DNA of 48,817 bases. Origin: an uncultured Burkholderiales bacterium. GTDB taxonomy: Bacteria; Pseudomonadota; Gammaproteobacteria; Burkholderiales; Burkholderiaceae_C. The DNA lies in the NCBI GenBank assembly GCA_903831655.1, contig CAIKYO010000314.1, forward strand, positions 1-48,817. The letters are read 5' to 3'. The first letter of the stretch is position 1. Every line of letters starts with the position of its first letter. The position numbers were made by a program, and so were the translations under genes. This document shows, in pieces, positions 18,463 through 28,218 of this stretch. The notes beneath the pieces are model-generated. The model was not told where the DNA came from. It saw only the letters and a program-made list of their open reading frames with translations, and ran no database searches.

Positions 18463-20205
18463 ATGAAACCCATTTGGATCGTAGATGATGATCAATCCAT
18501 CAGATTTGTGATGGAGAAGGCGTTGCTGCGAGAGGGAATGCCAACTCGAAGTTTCACAAACCCAAGAGATGTGCTTTTGGCTTTGGAGCGTGTGAGCGAG
18601 GAAGAGTTGCCTCAAGTGTTGGTGAGTGACATTCGAATGCCCGGAGGATCGGGACTTGATTTGTTGCAAGAGATCAAGTCCAAGCAACCTCAAATTGCCG
18701 TCATCATCATGACCGCCTTCTCTGACTTGGATTCAGCCGTGTCATCCTTTCAAGGTGGTGCGTTTGAGTACTTGCCCAAGCCCTTTGACATTGCAAAGGC
18801 AGTCGAGCTCATCCGGCGCGCCGTGCAAGAGACACTCCAAGAGACAGTGACATCTGTGGGCTCTGAGGAGACACCAGAGATGCTTGGCCAAGCGCCAGCC
18901 ATGCAAGATGTCTTTCGGGCCATCGGTCGATTGAGCCAAAGCAATGTTACGGTGATGATCACTGGTGAGTCTGGGTCGGGTAAGGAGCTTGTTGCAAGGG
19001 CCTTGCACAAGCACTCTTTGAGGGCCAGCGGTTCCTTTGTGGCCATCAACACAGCGGCCATACCAAAAGACTTGTTGGAAAGTGAGCTCTTCGGTCATGA
19101 GCGTGGTGCGTTCACTGGTGCTCAAACCATGAGGCGTGGCCGTTTTGAGCAAGCTGAAGGGGGAACACTTTTCTTAGATGAAATTGGTGACATGCCTTTT
19201 GACCTTCAAACCCGCTTGTTGCGAGTTTTAAGTGATGGCAATTACTACCGTGTTGGTGGCCATGTGAGCATCAAAGCAAATGTGCGAGTGATTGCAGCCA
19301 CCCATCAAGACTTAGAGCAGCGTGTCAAGGAAGGCTCATTCAGGGAGGATTTGTTTCACCGCCTCAATGTGATTCGCCTGCGATTGCCCCCACTGAGAGA
19401 GAGGCGAGAGGATATCTCTGTGCTCACGCACTATTTCTTAAAGCAAAGCGCAATTCAACTTGGGGTTGAGCCCAAACGGATCTCTGATTCGGCTTTGTTG
19501 GTGTTGCAAAACTTTCATTTCCCAGGAAATGTGAGGCAACTGGAGAACATTTGCCATTGGCTCAGTGTCATGGCCCCCACCCAAGTGGTGGAGGCCAAGG
19601 ACTTGCCTCCTGAGGTGTTGAAAGATCAGCGTGCACTTGAAGCGGCAGCTCATCAATCCGTTCAACTCCATTCATTCTCAGCACCAACAGCTTCAAGTAC
19701 CCTTGCAGATCAGATGCCCCAAGGGGATGTTTCAACCCATCGCTTTGAATCAACCCACGCGGGCATTGCAAGCACTCCTGAGTCAGTGTTGAATGTGTTT
19801 GGTGAAATCATCTATAAAAATGAAGGTGTTGCACCACTCTCTCCCAGTGGCATGCCCTCAGCGCATGCACTTGAAGCCTTTGACGCTAGCGCTCAAGAGC
19901 AAATGGAGCGATCGCTCTCACATCCATTCTCCTCAGTCAACCCAGTTGGCGCTGCAAACTCCCATGCCCATGGTGCCTCCTCTTCCTTGGGCAGTTGGGA
20001 AAGTATTTTGGAGTCAGAGGCAAGTGCTTTGCTAGCAGCCGGCAGAACCGATGTGTGGGATGTTTTAACGCGTCGCTTCGAGTCCAAACTCATTCAAACA
20101 GCACTGCTCAATACTCGGGGGCGCAGAATTGAGGCGGCACAAAAGCTAGGCATTGGACGCAATACCATTACGCGAAAAATTCAAGAGTTGGGTTTAGATG
20201 ACTAA
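18463..20205 (+). CDS. ntrC: Nitrogen regulation response regulator NtrC, with long linker
   Basis: NtrC (GlnG, NRI) is the sigma-54 enhancer-binding activator. It has a receiver domain (acid pocket DDD at 8-10, phosphoacceptor Asp56, Lys106), AAA+ domain with Walker A GESGSGKE (168-175), the sigma-54-contacting GAFTGA loop (215-220) and Walker B GGTLFLDEIGD. A Fis-type helix-turn-helix ends the protein (AAQKLGIGRNTITRKIQEL). At 580 residues it is about 100 longer than enteric NtrC. The excess is a Ser/Ala/Pro/His-rich linker between the AAA+ and DNA-binding domains (about residues 390-520). Its likely targets are the sites before ureA, urtA and glnA. Confidence 0.95.
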   Translation: MKPIWIVDDDQSIRFVMEKALLREGMPTRSFTNPRDVLLALERVSEEELPQVLVSDIRMPGGSGLDLLQEIKSKQPQIAVIIMTAFSDLDSAVSSFQGGAFEYLPKPFDIAKAVELIRRAVQETLQETVTSVGSEETPEMLGQAPAMQDVFRAIGRLSQSNVTVMITGESGSGKELVARALHKHSLRASGSFVAINTAAIPKDLLESELFGHERGAFTGAQTMRRGRFEQAEGGTLFLDEIGDMPFDLQTRLLRVLSDGNYYRVGGHVSIKANVRVIAATHQDLEQRVKEGSFREDLFHRLNVIRLRLPPLRERREDISVLTHYFLKQSAIQLGVEPKRISDSALLVLQNFHFPGNVRQLENICHWLSVMAPTQVVEAKDLPPEVLKDQRALEAAAHQSVQLHSFSAPTASSTLADQMPQGDVSTHRFESTHAGIASTPESVLNVFGEIIYKNEGVAPLSPSGMPSAHALEAFDASAQEQMERSLSHPFSSVNPVGAANSHAHGASSSLGSWESILESEASALLAAGRTDVWDVLTRRFESKLIQTALLNTRGRRIEAAQKLGIGRNTITRKIQELGLDD

Positions 20206-20211
20206 AACAAA

Positions 20212-20234
20212 AAAACAAGCGTCGCTTGGTTTTT
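20212..20234. terminator. Bidirectional terminator between ntrC and xth
   Basis: CAAGC-GTC-GCTTG is a short hairpin flanked by an A-run on the left and a T-run on the right, so it can act on either strand. It sits between the ends of the convergent genes ntrC and xth; the stem can be extended by three A-T pairs past a mismatch. Confidence 0.65.
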
Positions 20235-21027
20235 AGCTGTTTTTAATCTCGACCCAAACTGGGGCGTGATCGCTGGGTCTTTCTAATTTACGAGGTGTAG
20301 GGTCCACATCACAGTTCAGCAACTTTGAGCTGAGGGCTTGAGAGATCAAAATGTGATCAATGCGCAGTCCATGGTTTCTGCGGAAACCGCCGCCTCTGTA
20401 GTCCCACCATGAAAATGTTTTTTGATCGGGGTGAAGTGAGCGAAAAGCATCCACGAGTCCTAAGTTTAGGAGCGCTTCAAAGCGAGCTCGCTCCTCTTTC
20501 GTGCAATGAATGGTGTCGGCCAATCCAACGGGATCCCATACGTCCAAATCAATGTGGGTGATGTTGTAGTCTCCCATCAGGACCACGGGAGCAGACTCCT
20601 TACAAAGTTGAGCAAGCCAAGCCTCTAAGGCCTCAAGCCAGCGCATTTTGTAGGCGAATTTCTCGCTCCCTGGCTCTTGACCATTTGGGAAGTATCCACC
20701 AACAACCCGAACACCCAAGACCTCTGCGCTGATGATGCGAGCCATTTCATCATCAAAGCCTGGAATATTTTTGACAACACCCTTGATCGGATGGCGTGAG
20801 AGCAAGGCCACACCGTTGTAGGTCTTTTGTCCCAAAAACACGCTCTCGTAGCCAATGTCTTTGAACGCTTGAGTTGGGAATTGGTCATCACTCAGCTTGA
20901 GCTCTTGGAGAACCAAGACATCCATATCTTGACCCGCACTTTGCACGCCCTCCTTGGGTGCCAACCAATCCAGCACATGCTCCAAGCGCACGCGCAGCGA
21001 GTTGACATTCCAAGTGGCAAGTTTCAT
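20233..21027 (-). CDS. xth: Exodeoxyribonuclease III
   Basis: This 264-residue protein is an ExoIII-family AP endonuclease and 3'-5' exonuclease for base-excision repair. Signature segments are KLATWNVNSLRVRLEHVLDWL, the metal-ligand Glu in LVLQELKLSDDQFP, GDYNITHIDLDVWDP, SLHPDQKTFSWWDYRGGGFR and the catalytic LRIDHILISQ and PSDHAPVWVE. It starts with ATG, 43 bases after the preceding gene, and converges with ntrC at a shared terminator. Confidence 0.96.
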   Translation of the reverse strand: MKLATWNVNSLRVRLEHVLDWLAPKEGVQSAGQDMDVLVLQELKLSDDQFPTQAFKDIGYESVFLGQKTYNGVALLSRHPIKGVVKNIPGFDDEMARIISAEVLGVRVVGGYFPNGQEPGSEKFAYKMRWLEALEAWLAQLCKESAPVVLMGDYNITHIDLDVWDPVGLADTIHCTKEERARFEALLNLGLVDAFRSLHPDQKTFSWWDYRGGGFRRNHGLRIDHILISQALSSKLLNCDVDPTPRKLERPSDHAPVWVEIKNS

Positions 21028-21070
21028 GGTTATTTCTTTGGACTAGGTGCGCTGAGAGAAGGTTCGCCGA

Positions 21071-21646
21071 TTAGATGTGAAGCGCGGCCAATATACCCAA
21101 TGCCACGCCCAAGCTGGCCATGGCCATCATGGCTTTTTGAAGCCATGATTTGCGCGTGAGCAAAGCAATCGCTGCCAATGCAATAGAGATTTGCAAAGCC
21201 GTGGTCGCCTGTGCCCAGCGGTGATGCTGGTGCATTTGCTCGTCAGATTTCTCGTCCCACTCTAAACTTTCTTTTTCCAGTTTTTCAGCGCCCGCTTTGA
21301 TCTCTTCTTTTTCTTTTTTGTACCTCGCAATCTCAGCTTGATAGAACTCAGCCTTGGAGGAGGGGGAGATATTCAGAGCCAATTCACTTAAATTTTGTTT
21401 GCTGCTTTTGGCTTGGTAATAATTCCATTGATTGGAGGCCTCGGTTTTTCGAATGGCCGCATTATTTTTAAAAAGACCTGCGTCCGCTTGAGTTGCACCG
21501 CCCATGTATCCAAAAATCGCACCCACTGTGGCAATGATGGCCGTGAACATGGCGATTTGATTGGTCATTTTCGATCCGTGACCCTCGCCAGCGTGTTCGA
21601 GCTCGTCTTCATGAGCACCTTTGACTTCAAAACCTTCTTCAGACAT
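21071..21646 (-). CDS. DUF4337-family membrane protein
   Basis: The protein of 191 residues resembles DUF4337. It has an acidic/His N-terminus, a hydrophobic segment (TNQIAMFTAIIATVGAIFGYMGG), a long charged helical middle (KSSKQNLSEL, AEIARYKKEKEEIKAGAEKLEKE), then two hydrophobic segments near the end. The function is unknown. The start at ATG 21646 is favoured over a TTG two codons upstream because AAAGGA lies at a good distance before it. The gene overlaps the end of folA by eight bases, so it is probably co-transcribed with thyA-folA. Confidence 0.8.
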   Translation of the reverse strand: MSEEGFEVKGAHEDELEHAGEGHGSKMTNQIAMFTAIIATVGAIFGYMGGATQADAGLFKNNAAIRKTEASNQWNYYQAKSSKQNLSELALNISPSSKAEFYQAEIARYKKEKEEIKAGAEKLEKESLEWDEKSDEQMHQHHRWAQATTALQISIALAAIALLTRKSWLQKAMMAMASLGVALGILAALHI

Positions 21647-22187
21647 GTTCAATCCTTTGTGAAATTTTTCGATAAGAAACGAAACTGTAACCTAAACCTT
21701 TGGCAGATTGATGACGATTGCGTTGGACTTCCTCCCAAGTGTCATCGATGACGGGCGCGAGCGCATCTCCATCAACGGTAAGCTCAATTTCAGTGACTTC
21801 GATTCTAGATGCCAAAGGCATGAAAAGTGAGTAGACCTGAGCGCCGCCAATCACCCACAGTGTAGGCGTTGGAGTTGCGCTCGAGGCAGAGGCAGCTTGT
21901 CGCTTGGCTTTCTCATTGGCTTGATCAATGGCTTGTTTTGGGCTGTTGACCGTGATGGCACCTTCCAGCTTTAGCGCCTCATTTGTGCTCAGCACCAAAT
22001 TCACACGGCCGGGTAGGGGTCTGAAGGCCTTTGGGAGAGAATCCCAAGTTTTTCGACCCATCAGAACCGTTTGACCCTGTGTGAGGGCTTTGAAATGAGC
22101 CAAATCCTCAGGCAAATGCCAAGGAAGTTTGTTCTCATGGCCAATCACTTTGTTGGCACTTTGGGCAAAGATGAGGCTGATCTCCAC
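21639..22187 (-). CDS. folA: Dihydrofolate reductase
   Basis: FolA reduces dihydrofolate to tetrahydrofolate with NADPH. Its N-terminus has the family pattern: SLIFAQSANKVIGHENKLPWHLPEDLAHFK, with the catalytic acidic residue in LPEDLAHFK, then LMGRKTWDSLP and the NADPH-binding VIGGAQVYSLFMP. The length, 182 residues, is above the usual ~160 because of an Ala/Ser/Thr/Pro-rich insertion (about residues 95-110) before LWVIGGAQ. It lies three bases after thyA, the enzyme that generates dihydrofolate, forming a standard thyA-folA pair. Confidence 0.94.
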   Translation of the reverse strand: MEISLIFAQSANKVIGHENKLPWHLPEDLAHFKALTQGQTVLMGRKTWDSLPKAFRPLPGRVNLVLSTNEALKLEGAITVNSPKQAIDQANEKAKRQAASASSATPTPTLWVIGGAQVYSLFMPLASRIEVTEIELTVDGDALAPVIDDTWEEVQRNRHQSAKGLGYSFVSYRKISQRIEHV

Positions 22188-22190
22188 CGA

Positions 22191-23027
22191 TTACACCGCC
22201 ACAGGTGCTTTGATGGCCTCATGGCACTGATAGTCCAAAACCTCGAAGTCTTCAAACTGATAGTCAAAAATGGAATCAGGCTTTCGCTTGATGTTGAGCA
22301 AAGGATAGGCGTAGGCTTGACGAGAGAGTTGAAGTTCCACTTGTTCAAAGTGATTTTTATAAATGTGGCAATCCCCACCTGTCCAGATGAAGTCACCCAC
22401 ATCCAAGTCGCATTGTTGAGCCACCATGTGGGTGAGAAGCGCGTAACTTGCGATGTTGAAAGGCACGCCTAAGAAGATGTCAGCACTGCGTTGGTAGAGC
22501 TGGCAACTCAGTTTGCCCTTGCCCCCTGGGGTTGTGCTGGGGGCGACGTAGAACTGGAAAAAAGCATGACACGGCATGAGCGCCATTTTGGATAAGTCAG
22601 CAACATTCCAAGCACTCACGATGATGCGTCGGGAGTCAGGATTGGTTTTTAGGGTGTGAATCACCTGCGCAATTTGGTCAATGTGTTCACCCCCAGGTGT
22701 TGGCCAGCTGCGCCACTGCACCCCATACACTGGGCCGAGGTCGCCGTCGGGCTTGGCCCATTCGTCCCAAATGGTGACCCCTCGCTCTTTGAGCCAATTG
22801 TTATTGGACGAACCGGTCAAGAACCACAACAACTCTTGAATGATCGAGCGAAGGTGAACTTTTTTTGTGGTCACCAGGGGAAAGCCTTCGTTCAAGTCAA
22901 AGCGCATCTGCGCCCCGAAAACACTGAGGGTGCCAGTGCCCGTGCGATCCTCTTTGGACACACCTTGGGTGTAGACCTGGCGCATGAAATCTTCGTATTG
23001 GGTTCGAATGGGTCGAGAGCTTTGCAT
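22191..23027 (-). CDS. thyA: Thymidylate synthase
   Basis: ThyA methylates dUMP to dTMP using methylenetetrahydrofolate. Motifs are [35 protein letters not shown], the catalytic cysteine in [13 protein letters not shown] (about residue 152), [20 protein letters not shown] and [13 protein letters not shown]. The frame is open 32 codons further upstream, but the ATG at 23027 matches the family start, giving 278 residues. There is a short extra loop ([11 protein letters not shown]) after the active site. No good Shine-Dalgarno is visible. It is coupled to folA downstream. Confidence 0.95.
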   Translation of the reverse strand: MQSSRPIRTQYEDFMRQVYTQGVSKEDRTGTGTLSVFGAQMRFDLNEGFPLVTTKKVHLRSIIQELLWFLTGSSNNNWLKERGVTIWDEWAKPDGDLGPVYGVQWRSWPTPGGEHIDQIAQVIHTLKTNPDSRRIIVSAWNVADLSKMALMPCHAFFQFYVAPSTTPGGKGKLSCQLYQRSADIFLGVPFNIASYALLTHMVAQQCDLDVGDFIWTGGDCHIYKNHFEQVELQLSRQAYAYPLLNIKRKPDSIFDYQFEDFEVLDYQCHEAIKAPVAV

Positions 23028-23137
23028 GAAAGGGTGTTCAGGTTTAAATGGGAAAATCCAACATTTCAAGCCGTTTTTTTTTCGGCTATTTCGTAAGTGT
23101 ATCGCGAGCAAAGCGCAATCCAATGTTGATCTGAATT

Positions 23138-24553
23138 TTAGGAGGGGTTTAACTCAATTACTCGGTTGGGGTTCATGATGTTATCGGGATCCAGAGACTT
23201 TTTGATGGATCTCATGAGGGACAAAGCCACAGCATCTTTGTAATTGGGAAGGGATTTGAGTTTTAAGCTTCCAATGCCGTGTTCAGCAGAGATGGATCCG
23301 CCTAAGCTTTTGACCTGCTGGTAGACGATTTCATTGACCTTGTCCTCATATTGGGTCAAAAAGGTTTTGTGATCAAAGCCCCTTGGCGCTTGGACGTTGT
23401 AGTGCAAGTTGCCATCCCCCAAATGACCAAAATTAACCAATCGGACGCCTTCAACGAGCTCCTCTAGCGCACGATCGGTGTGCTCAACAAAGGATTTGAT
23501 TTGCGAGACGGGCAGCGAGATGTCGTGCTTGATGTTCAAGCCCTCTTGGGCTTGTGCCAAGGTGATGCTTTCTCTGATGTGCCACAGCTGCTTGGACTCA
23601 GCCAAGGATTTGGAAACGATAGCATCTTGGACAGCCCCTTGCTCGAGCGCGGCGCTGAGCAAGTTCTCCAACAGGGTGGCTGCGTGGCTCGAGTCTTGTG
23701 GATCAGAGAGCTCCAAGAGCACACACCAAGGCGAGGATTCAAAGGGAGGGGCTAGATTTGGAAAGTGAGTCCTCACCAGCTCCAAAGAGAATTGGTTCAT
23801 GACTTCAAAGCCAGTCAAGCCAGCACTCAAATGTTCGTGGGCCAATTTCAAAAGACGTATGCAGCCCTCTAGGTCCTCAGTGGAGGCAAGCGCGGTGAGC
23901 GTACTCTGGGGGGCAGGAAATAACTTCAAGGTTGCTGCAGTGATGATGCCCAGTGTGCCTTCGCTGCCGATGAAGAGGTCCTTTAAATCGTAGCCCGTGT
24001 TGTCTTTGCGAAGGGCTGAGAGTCCAGACCAAATTTCTCCCTGAGCAGTGACCACTTCAAGCCCCAAACACAATTCCCTTGCATTGCCAAAGCGCAGCAC
24101 TTGTGTGCCTCCAGCGTTGGTGGACAAATTGCCACCAATGGTGCAACTGCCCTCTGAGCCCAGGCTCAAAGGGAACAACAAACCATGAGATTGTGCAACC
24201 TCTTGGAGCGTTTGGAGCACGCACCCAGCCTCGACGGTCAAGCTCAGATTGGAGGCGTCTATGTGTCTAATTTTCTTCATGCGCTTCATTGACAACACAA
24301 CTTGTGTGCCACTCTCATCGGGGATGGAGCCTACCACCAAGCCCGTGTTGCCACCTTGGGGCACGATGGAGACGCCGTGCGCAAGGCAAGACTTCACGAC
24401 CATGGCCACTTCTTGAGTGGTCTGTGGGCTCACCACATAAAGTGCTTTGCCCTGCTGTCTTTTTCGCCAATCGAGCTCAAAAGCAGTTTTGTCGCCATCG
24501 GTCAACACAAAGGCTGAGCCGACATGGGATTGGAGTTCTTCAAGGAGTGTCAT
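23138..24553 (-). CDS. FAD-linked oxidase (GlcD / D-2-hydroxyacid dehydrogenase family)
   Basis: The 471-residue protein has an N-terminal FAD-binding PCMH domain ([67 protein letters not shown]) and a C-terminal FAD-oxidase domain ending in [15 protein letters not shown] and [12 protein letters not shown]. These fit the GlcD/D-lactate/D-2-hydroxyglutarate dehydrogenase family, which oxidises D-2-hydroxyacids. The substrate cannot be assigned. There is no iron-sulfur partner next to it, which argues against a glycolate oxidase complex. It is separated by 110 bases from thyA. Confidence 0.9.
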   Translation of the reverse strand: MTLLEELQSHVGSAFVLTDGDKTAFELDWRKRQQGKALYVVSPQTTQEVAMVVKSCLAHGVSIVPQGGNTGLVVGSIPDESGTQVVLSMKRMKKIRHIDASNLSLTVEAGCVLQTLQEVAQSHGLLFPLSLGSEGSCTIGGNLSTNAGGTQVLRFGNARELCLGLEVVTAQGEIWSGLSALRKDNTGYDLKDLFIGSEGTLGIITAATLKLFPAPQSTLTALASTEDLEGCIRLLKLAHEHLSAGLTGFEVMNQFSLELVRTHFPNLAPPFESSPWCVLLELSDPQDSSHAATLLENLLSAALEQGAVQDAIVSKSLAESKQLWHIRESITLAQAQEGLNIKHDISLPVSQIKSFVEHTDRALEELVEGVRLVNFGHLGDGNLHYNVQAPRGFDHKTFLTQYEDKVNEIVYQQVKSLGGSISAEHGIGSLKLKSLPNYKDAVALSLMRSIKKSLDPDNIMNPNRVIELNPS

Positions 24554-24598
24554 AGGGGCTGCTTGGAAATAGTCTTTTTGAGGCTTTGTTGTTTGAGT

Positions 24599-25126
24599 TT
24601 AATTCGTGCTCGGCGCTGACTCTGCTGATGGGTTGATGTGCGCTTGAGCCGCTTTGAAGCGGTATTTCACATGCAAGGCGCAGCTGACAAATAAAACCAA
24701 GCACAACAAAATCTCCACCTGAGCCATTTGACAAGAAGGGGAGGGGTCAGAGTATGCGCGCACCACGCCCTCAATGAAATAGAGCCAAACGATCAAGCTC
24801 ACCCAGCGAAAGGTGTACAAGCGACGCTTTAGAAAACCAGCGACTGGCAAAGCCAATGGAAGCGCTTTGAGGGCTAGCCAAGAGCCCCCTGGTTTGATGG
24901 GAGCCCAAGCAAGCTCCCAGCCCACACACAAAACTATGAGGGCCAATAAAGTCAGTAATGCCACACGCTGAGTGGTTAAAACGCCAGTGCTGGCGAGGAG
25001 GGGGGCGTGCTCCGGGTGAGGGGTGTCAACTGTTGCGCTGGGGTCGATGGGGGTCATGTCTTGCTTTGTTACATGCTCCAAGGCTTGTGGCTTGGTGCGA
25101 GTTGGTGAGTCAAAAAGAAACTGCAT
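24599..25126 (-). CDS. DUF2069 membrane protein
   Basis: A small inner-membrane protein with four hydrophobic segments (TLLALIVLCVGWELAW, ALKALPLALPVAGFL, VSLIVWLYFIEGVV, ILLCLVLFVSCALHV). The motif RRLYTFRWVSLIVWLYFIEG is typical of DUF2069. The function is unknown. The start is uncertain: ATG 25126 (175 residues, GAAG upstream) is my choice; ATG 25057 would give a shorter protein nearer the usual family length, and the longest frame (to 25207) would overlap the divergent yihY start. In many Burkholderiales this gene neighbours yihY, as here, though wrbA is not between them. Confidence 0.78.
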   Translation of the reverse strand: MQFLFDSPTRTKPQALEHVTKQDMTPIDPSATVDTPHPEHAPLLASTGVLTTQRVALLTLLALIVLCVGWELAWAPIKPGGSWLALKALPLALPVAGFLKRRLYTFRWVSLIVWLYFIEGVVRAYSDPSPSCQMAQVEILLCLVLFVSCALHVKYRFKAAQAHINPSAESAPSTN

Positions 25127-25188
25127 TTTTACATCTTCAAGCCTCAAAAGCCGAATTTCCGCATAAAAAATGGCATCATGGTGTCCGC

Positions 25189-26427
25189 ATGCAAAGTTCA
25201 TCCTCATTCTCCCCTTTTGATTCGGTCAAAGAGGCCACCCAGTGGCTCAAAACCCTACCCCTCAAGCGGGTGGCTTCTTTGCTCTTTGAGCGCTTTAAAA
25301 GAGAGCGTTTGGCCCAGACCGCTGGGAGTCTCACCTTCACCACCACCATGGCTTTGGTGCCATGTTTGACTGTGATTTTGGCTTTGTTCACCGCTTTCCC
25401 TTTGTTCACACAGTTTCAAACGATCTTGCAGCACTGGTTTGTTGAGAGCTTGATTCCCGAGAGCATTTCACGATCGGTGTTCAATTACTTGTCCCAGTTC
25501 TCCAGTAAGGCTTCCAGATTGGGGTTGTATGGCTTTGTGGCCCTCTTTTTCTCGGCTTTCGCCTTGGTCTTCACCATTGACCGGGCTTTAAATGGGATAT
25601 GGAGGGTAAAGAAATCTCGGTCGTGGGCCCAAAGGGTGTTGCTCTACTGGAGTGCCATGACTTTGGGGCCCATGGTTTTGTGCGCTGCTGTGGTGTGTTT
25701 GTACTATTTGGCAATGTTGCCCCAGACCTTGTTGCCCGAAGCCAGAGAGCTCATCCAGGCGGTCCTGGGTTTTTTTGAGTTTGCCATTTGTGCTTTGTCC
25801 ATGGCGGCTCTTTACCGTTTTGTACCCAAAGCCAGTGTGCCTTTGTCCCATGCTGTGATTGGGGGTGCAGGGGTCACCATTGCTTTGGAGCTCGCCCGCC
25901 ATGGGGTCACATGGTACTTGGGCAAGATACCGACAGTCTCTTTGGTATACGGTACTTTTGCGACCCTACCTATTTTGCTTTTGTGGATCTATGTGGCATG
26001 GTGCATTGTCTTGGCTGGGGCCGTGGTGGTGGCCTCAATTCCGAGTCTGATCAATCACCACACCAGAAGTTCAAATGCCCCGGGGTGGGATTGGGCCATC
26101 GCCCTTGATAGCTTGCTTGCCCTGCAAAGGGCCCAACGAGGGCCTCAAAGGGGGCTTGGCATGATGGACCTTTCAAGCACATTGTCATTGGATGTGCTGG
26201 ATTTGGAGAGCGTATTGGAGCGGTTGCAAGCCCTGGACTGGGTGGGAGAGCTGAGTGAGCCCACGCAGTTGTATCCGCGCTATGTCTTGCTCATCGATCC
26301 AACTCAGACGCTGGTTTTACCCTTGTTTAGAGCCATGCTCTTGGATGCCGAACACACCAGCACCGCCATGGAGGAGAGTTTGGGCCATTTGACTTTGGCC
26401 AAATTGTTGCAAGTGCACAATTTTTAA
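25189..26427 (+). CDS. YihY/virulence factor BrkB-family membrane protein
   Basis: The 412-residue protein has six or so membrane segments and YihY motifs near the N-terminus: ERLAQTAGSLTFTTTMALVPCLTV, SQFSSKASRLGLYGFVALFFSA and RALNGIWRVKKSRSW. The C-terminal ~110 residues are a soluble tail with a winged-helix-like look. This family was once called ribonuclease BN, which is wrong; its function is unclear. The start ATG 25189 fits the family; the frame is open for another ~77 codons upstream, but these lie antisense to the DUF2069 gene. Confidence 0.87.
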   Translation: MQSSSSFSPFDSVKEATQWLKTLPLKRVASLLFERFKRERLAQTAGSLTFTTTMALVPCLTVILALFTAFPLFTQFQTILQHWFVESLIPESISRSVFNYLSQFSSKASRLGLYGFVALFFSAFALVFTIDRALNGIWRVKKSRSWAQRVLLYWSAMTLGPMVLCAAVVCLYYLAMLPQTLLPEARELIQAVLGFFEFAICALSMAALYRFVPKASVPLSHAVIGGAGVTIALELARHGVTWYLGKIPTVSLVYGTFATLPILLLWIYVAWCIVLAGAVVVASIPSLINHHTRSSNAPGWDWAIALDSLLALQRAQRGPQRGLGMMDLSSTLSLDVLDLESVLERLQALDWVGELSEPTQLYPRYVLLIDPTQTLVLPLFRAMLLDAEHTSTAMEESLGHLTLAKLLQVHNF

Positions 26428-26508
26428 ACTAGGGTTTGCCAAGGTGTTCACGGTGGGGCAGAGGTTTAAACTGCAACTGAACGAAGGCTCCAACTCCCTC
26501 ACTAAGGT

Positions 26509-26527
26509 GTGAGGTGGGGTTCCTCAC
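26509..26527 (+). promoter_or_regulatory. Small hairpin just upstream of the CBS-protein ribosome-binding site
   Basis: GTGAGG-TGGGGTT-CCTCAC is a 6-bp stem ending eight bases before GGAG (26535-26538). There is no T-run after it. It could affect translation of the CBS-domain gene, or be chance. Confidence 0.3.
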
Positions 26528-26544
26528 CAACCATGGAGAAGATC

Positions 26545-27045
26545 ATGCTAGTCAGTGACATATTGCGTTTAAAGTCAAACCACCTCTACAGCGTGGAAGT
26601 TTCGGAGCCCATGTCCTTGGCGGCAAAAATCATGGCGGACAAAGACATTGGTTCTTTGGTGGTGATCAAAGACGGTGAGCTTGCAGGCATGCTCACCTTT
26701 AGGGAGGTCATTCAGTGGGTGGTTAAAAATCCAAGCTTGGCCTCTGAGACTCAAGTCAAAGGGTTCATGGAGACCTCTCCTTTGACTTGCACACCCGATA
26801 CGCATTTGGATGAGGTTCGTCGAATGATGCTTGAAAGGCATGCTCGTTATTTGCCCGTGATGAATGGCAAATCGATTGTGGGCGTGATCAGCTTTTACGA
26901 CGTGGCCAAAGCCGTGGTTGACAGTCAGAACTTTGAGAACAAACTGCTCAAAGCCTACATCAAAGATTGGCCTGAGGACAATTCTGTGCCTTTCTCCTCA
27001 ATGCCCCCAAGCTCTGGCTCTGGTTCTCAACAGCCCCACGCCTGA
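26545..27045 (+). CDS. Tandem CBS-domain protein
   Basis: This 166-residue protein consists of two CBS domains: residues ~6-62 (VSEPMSLAAKIMADKDIGSLVVIKDGELAGMLTFRE) and ~72-130 (METSPLTCTPDTHLDEVRRMMLERHARYLPVMNGKSIVGVISFYDV). Stand-alone CBS pairs bind adenosine nucleotides; no partner domain is present and the regulated target is unknown. The start ATG 26545 has GGAG six bases upstream; earlier in-frame Met codons have none. The tail after the second domain is polar and Ser/Pro-rich. Confidence 0.86.
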   Translation: MLVSDILRLKSNHLYSVEVSEPMSLAAKIMADKDIGSLVVIKDGELAGMLTFREVIQWVVKNPSLASETQVKGFMETSPLTCTPDTHLDEVRRMMLERHARYLPVMNGKSIVGVISFYDVAKAVVDSQNFENKLLKAYIKDWPEDNSVPFSSMPPSSGSGSQQPHA

Positions 27046-27133
27046 GATCTAGGCCGGTTGCTTTGTGAGATGCCTTTGAGACCTTTCGCTCAGATTCGCC
27101 ACTTACAAGGCAATCTGAGGCGATAATAAGGGC

Positions 27134-28216
27134 ATGAGCGCAAATACATTTGGAAATCTCTTTGCAGTCACCAATTTTGGTGAATCCCATGGCCCAAGCA
27201 TCGGGTGCGTGATCGATGGTTGTCCCCCTGGCATGCCGCTGGATACATCAGATATTCAGCCCGATCTTGATCGACGCAGGCCTGGCACAAGTCGCTTCGT
27301 GACCCAACGCCAAGAGAGCGACCAAGTTCAAATCCTCTCAGGTGTTTTTGAGGGAGTCACCACTGGGACTCCCATCGCTCTTTTGATTCCCAACACCGAC
27401 CAAAGAAGCAAGGACTATGGCGATTTGCTTCAAACCTTTCGTCCTGGTCATGCTGATTACACTTACACACAAAAGTATGGACTGAGAGATCCCAGGGGAG
27501 GGGGGCGATCTTCGGCTCGCATGACCGCCCCCATGGTGGCCGCTGGAGCGGTCGCAAAGAAGTGGTTGAGCATTCACTTGGGTGTCACGTTCACGGCCTA
27601 CATGACTCAGATTGGTCCGCAAAAGATTGCCTTTGAGGATGAGCAATACATCACTCAAAATCCTTTTTTCGCACCTGTCTCTGATGTCAGTGCTTTGGAG
27701 CACTACATGGAGCAATTGAGAAAATCGGGTGACTCGTGTGGCGCTCAAATCAAAGTGATTGCCAAAGGCATGCCAGTGGGCTTGGGTTCACCGCTTTTTG
27801 AAAAGCTCGACGCCGATGTGGCTTGGGCCATGATGGGGCTCAACGCAGTGAAGGGGGTTGAGATTGGAAGCGGTTTTGAAAGTGTTGAGCACTTGGGTAG
27901 TTTCCATGGCGATGAGCTAACTCCCTCGGGCTTTAAGACCAATCACGCAGGCGGTGTCTTGGGGGGCATCAGCACGGGGCAGGATTTGGAGGTGACTGTG
28001 GCCATCAAGCCCACCAGTTCCATTTTGATCCCCAAGGAATCAATCACCATTGAGGGCCAAACCACCCAAGTGATCACCAAGGGAAGACACGACCCATGTG
28101 TTGGCATCAGAGCTGCTCCCATTGCTGAGGCCTTGTTGGCTTTGGTGGTGATGGAGCACGCATTGAGACACCGGGCTCAATGCGGCGATGTCACCCCGCC
28201 TTTGAAGCCGATCTGA
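27134..28216 (+). CDS. aroC: Chorismate synthase
   Basis: AroC catalyses the last shikimate-pathway step, converting EPSP to chorismate with reduced FMN. Family signatures are all present: [21 protein letters not shown] near the start, [45 protein letters not shown] and the C-terminal [17 protein letters not shown]. At 360 residues it has the usual length. Its stop lies two bases from the stop of tolA on the other strand, and I see no hairpin terminator between them. Confidence 0.97.
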   Translation: MSANTFGNLFAVTNFGESHGPSIGCVIDGCPPGMPLDTSDIQPDLDRRRPGTSRFVTQRQESDQVQILSGVFEGVTTGTPIALLIPNTDQRSKDYGDLLQTFRPGHADYTYTQKYGLRDPRGGGRSSARMTAPMVAAGAVAKKWLSIHLGVTFTAYMTQIGPQKIAFEDEQYITQNPFFAPVSDVSALEHYMEQLRKSGDSCGAQIKVIAKGMPVGLGSPLFEKLDADVAWAMMGLNAVKGVEIGSGFESVEHLGSFHGDELTPSGFKTNHAGGVLGGISTGQDLEVTVAIKPTSSILIPKESITIEGQTTQVITKGRHDPCVGIRAAPIAEALLALVVMEHALRHRAQCGDVTPPLKPI

Positions 28217-28218
28217 GG

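Noticed and set aside
24958-25188. N-terminal extension of the YihY-family protein
   Set aside because: It is antisense to the DUF2069 gene and unlike the family; the ATG at 25189 fits.
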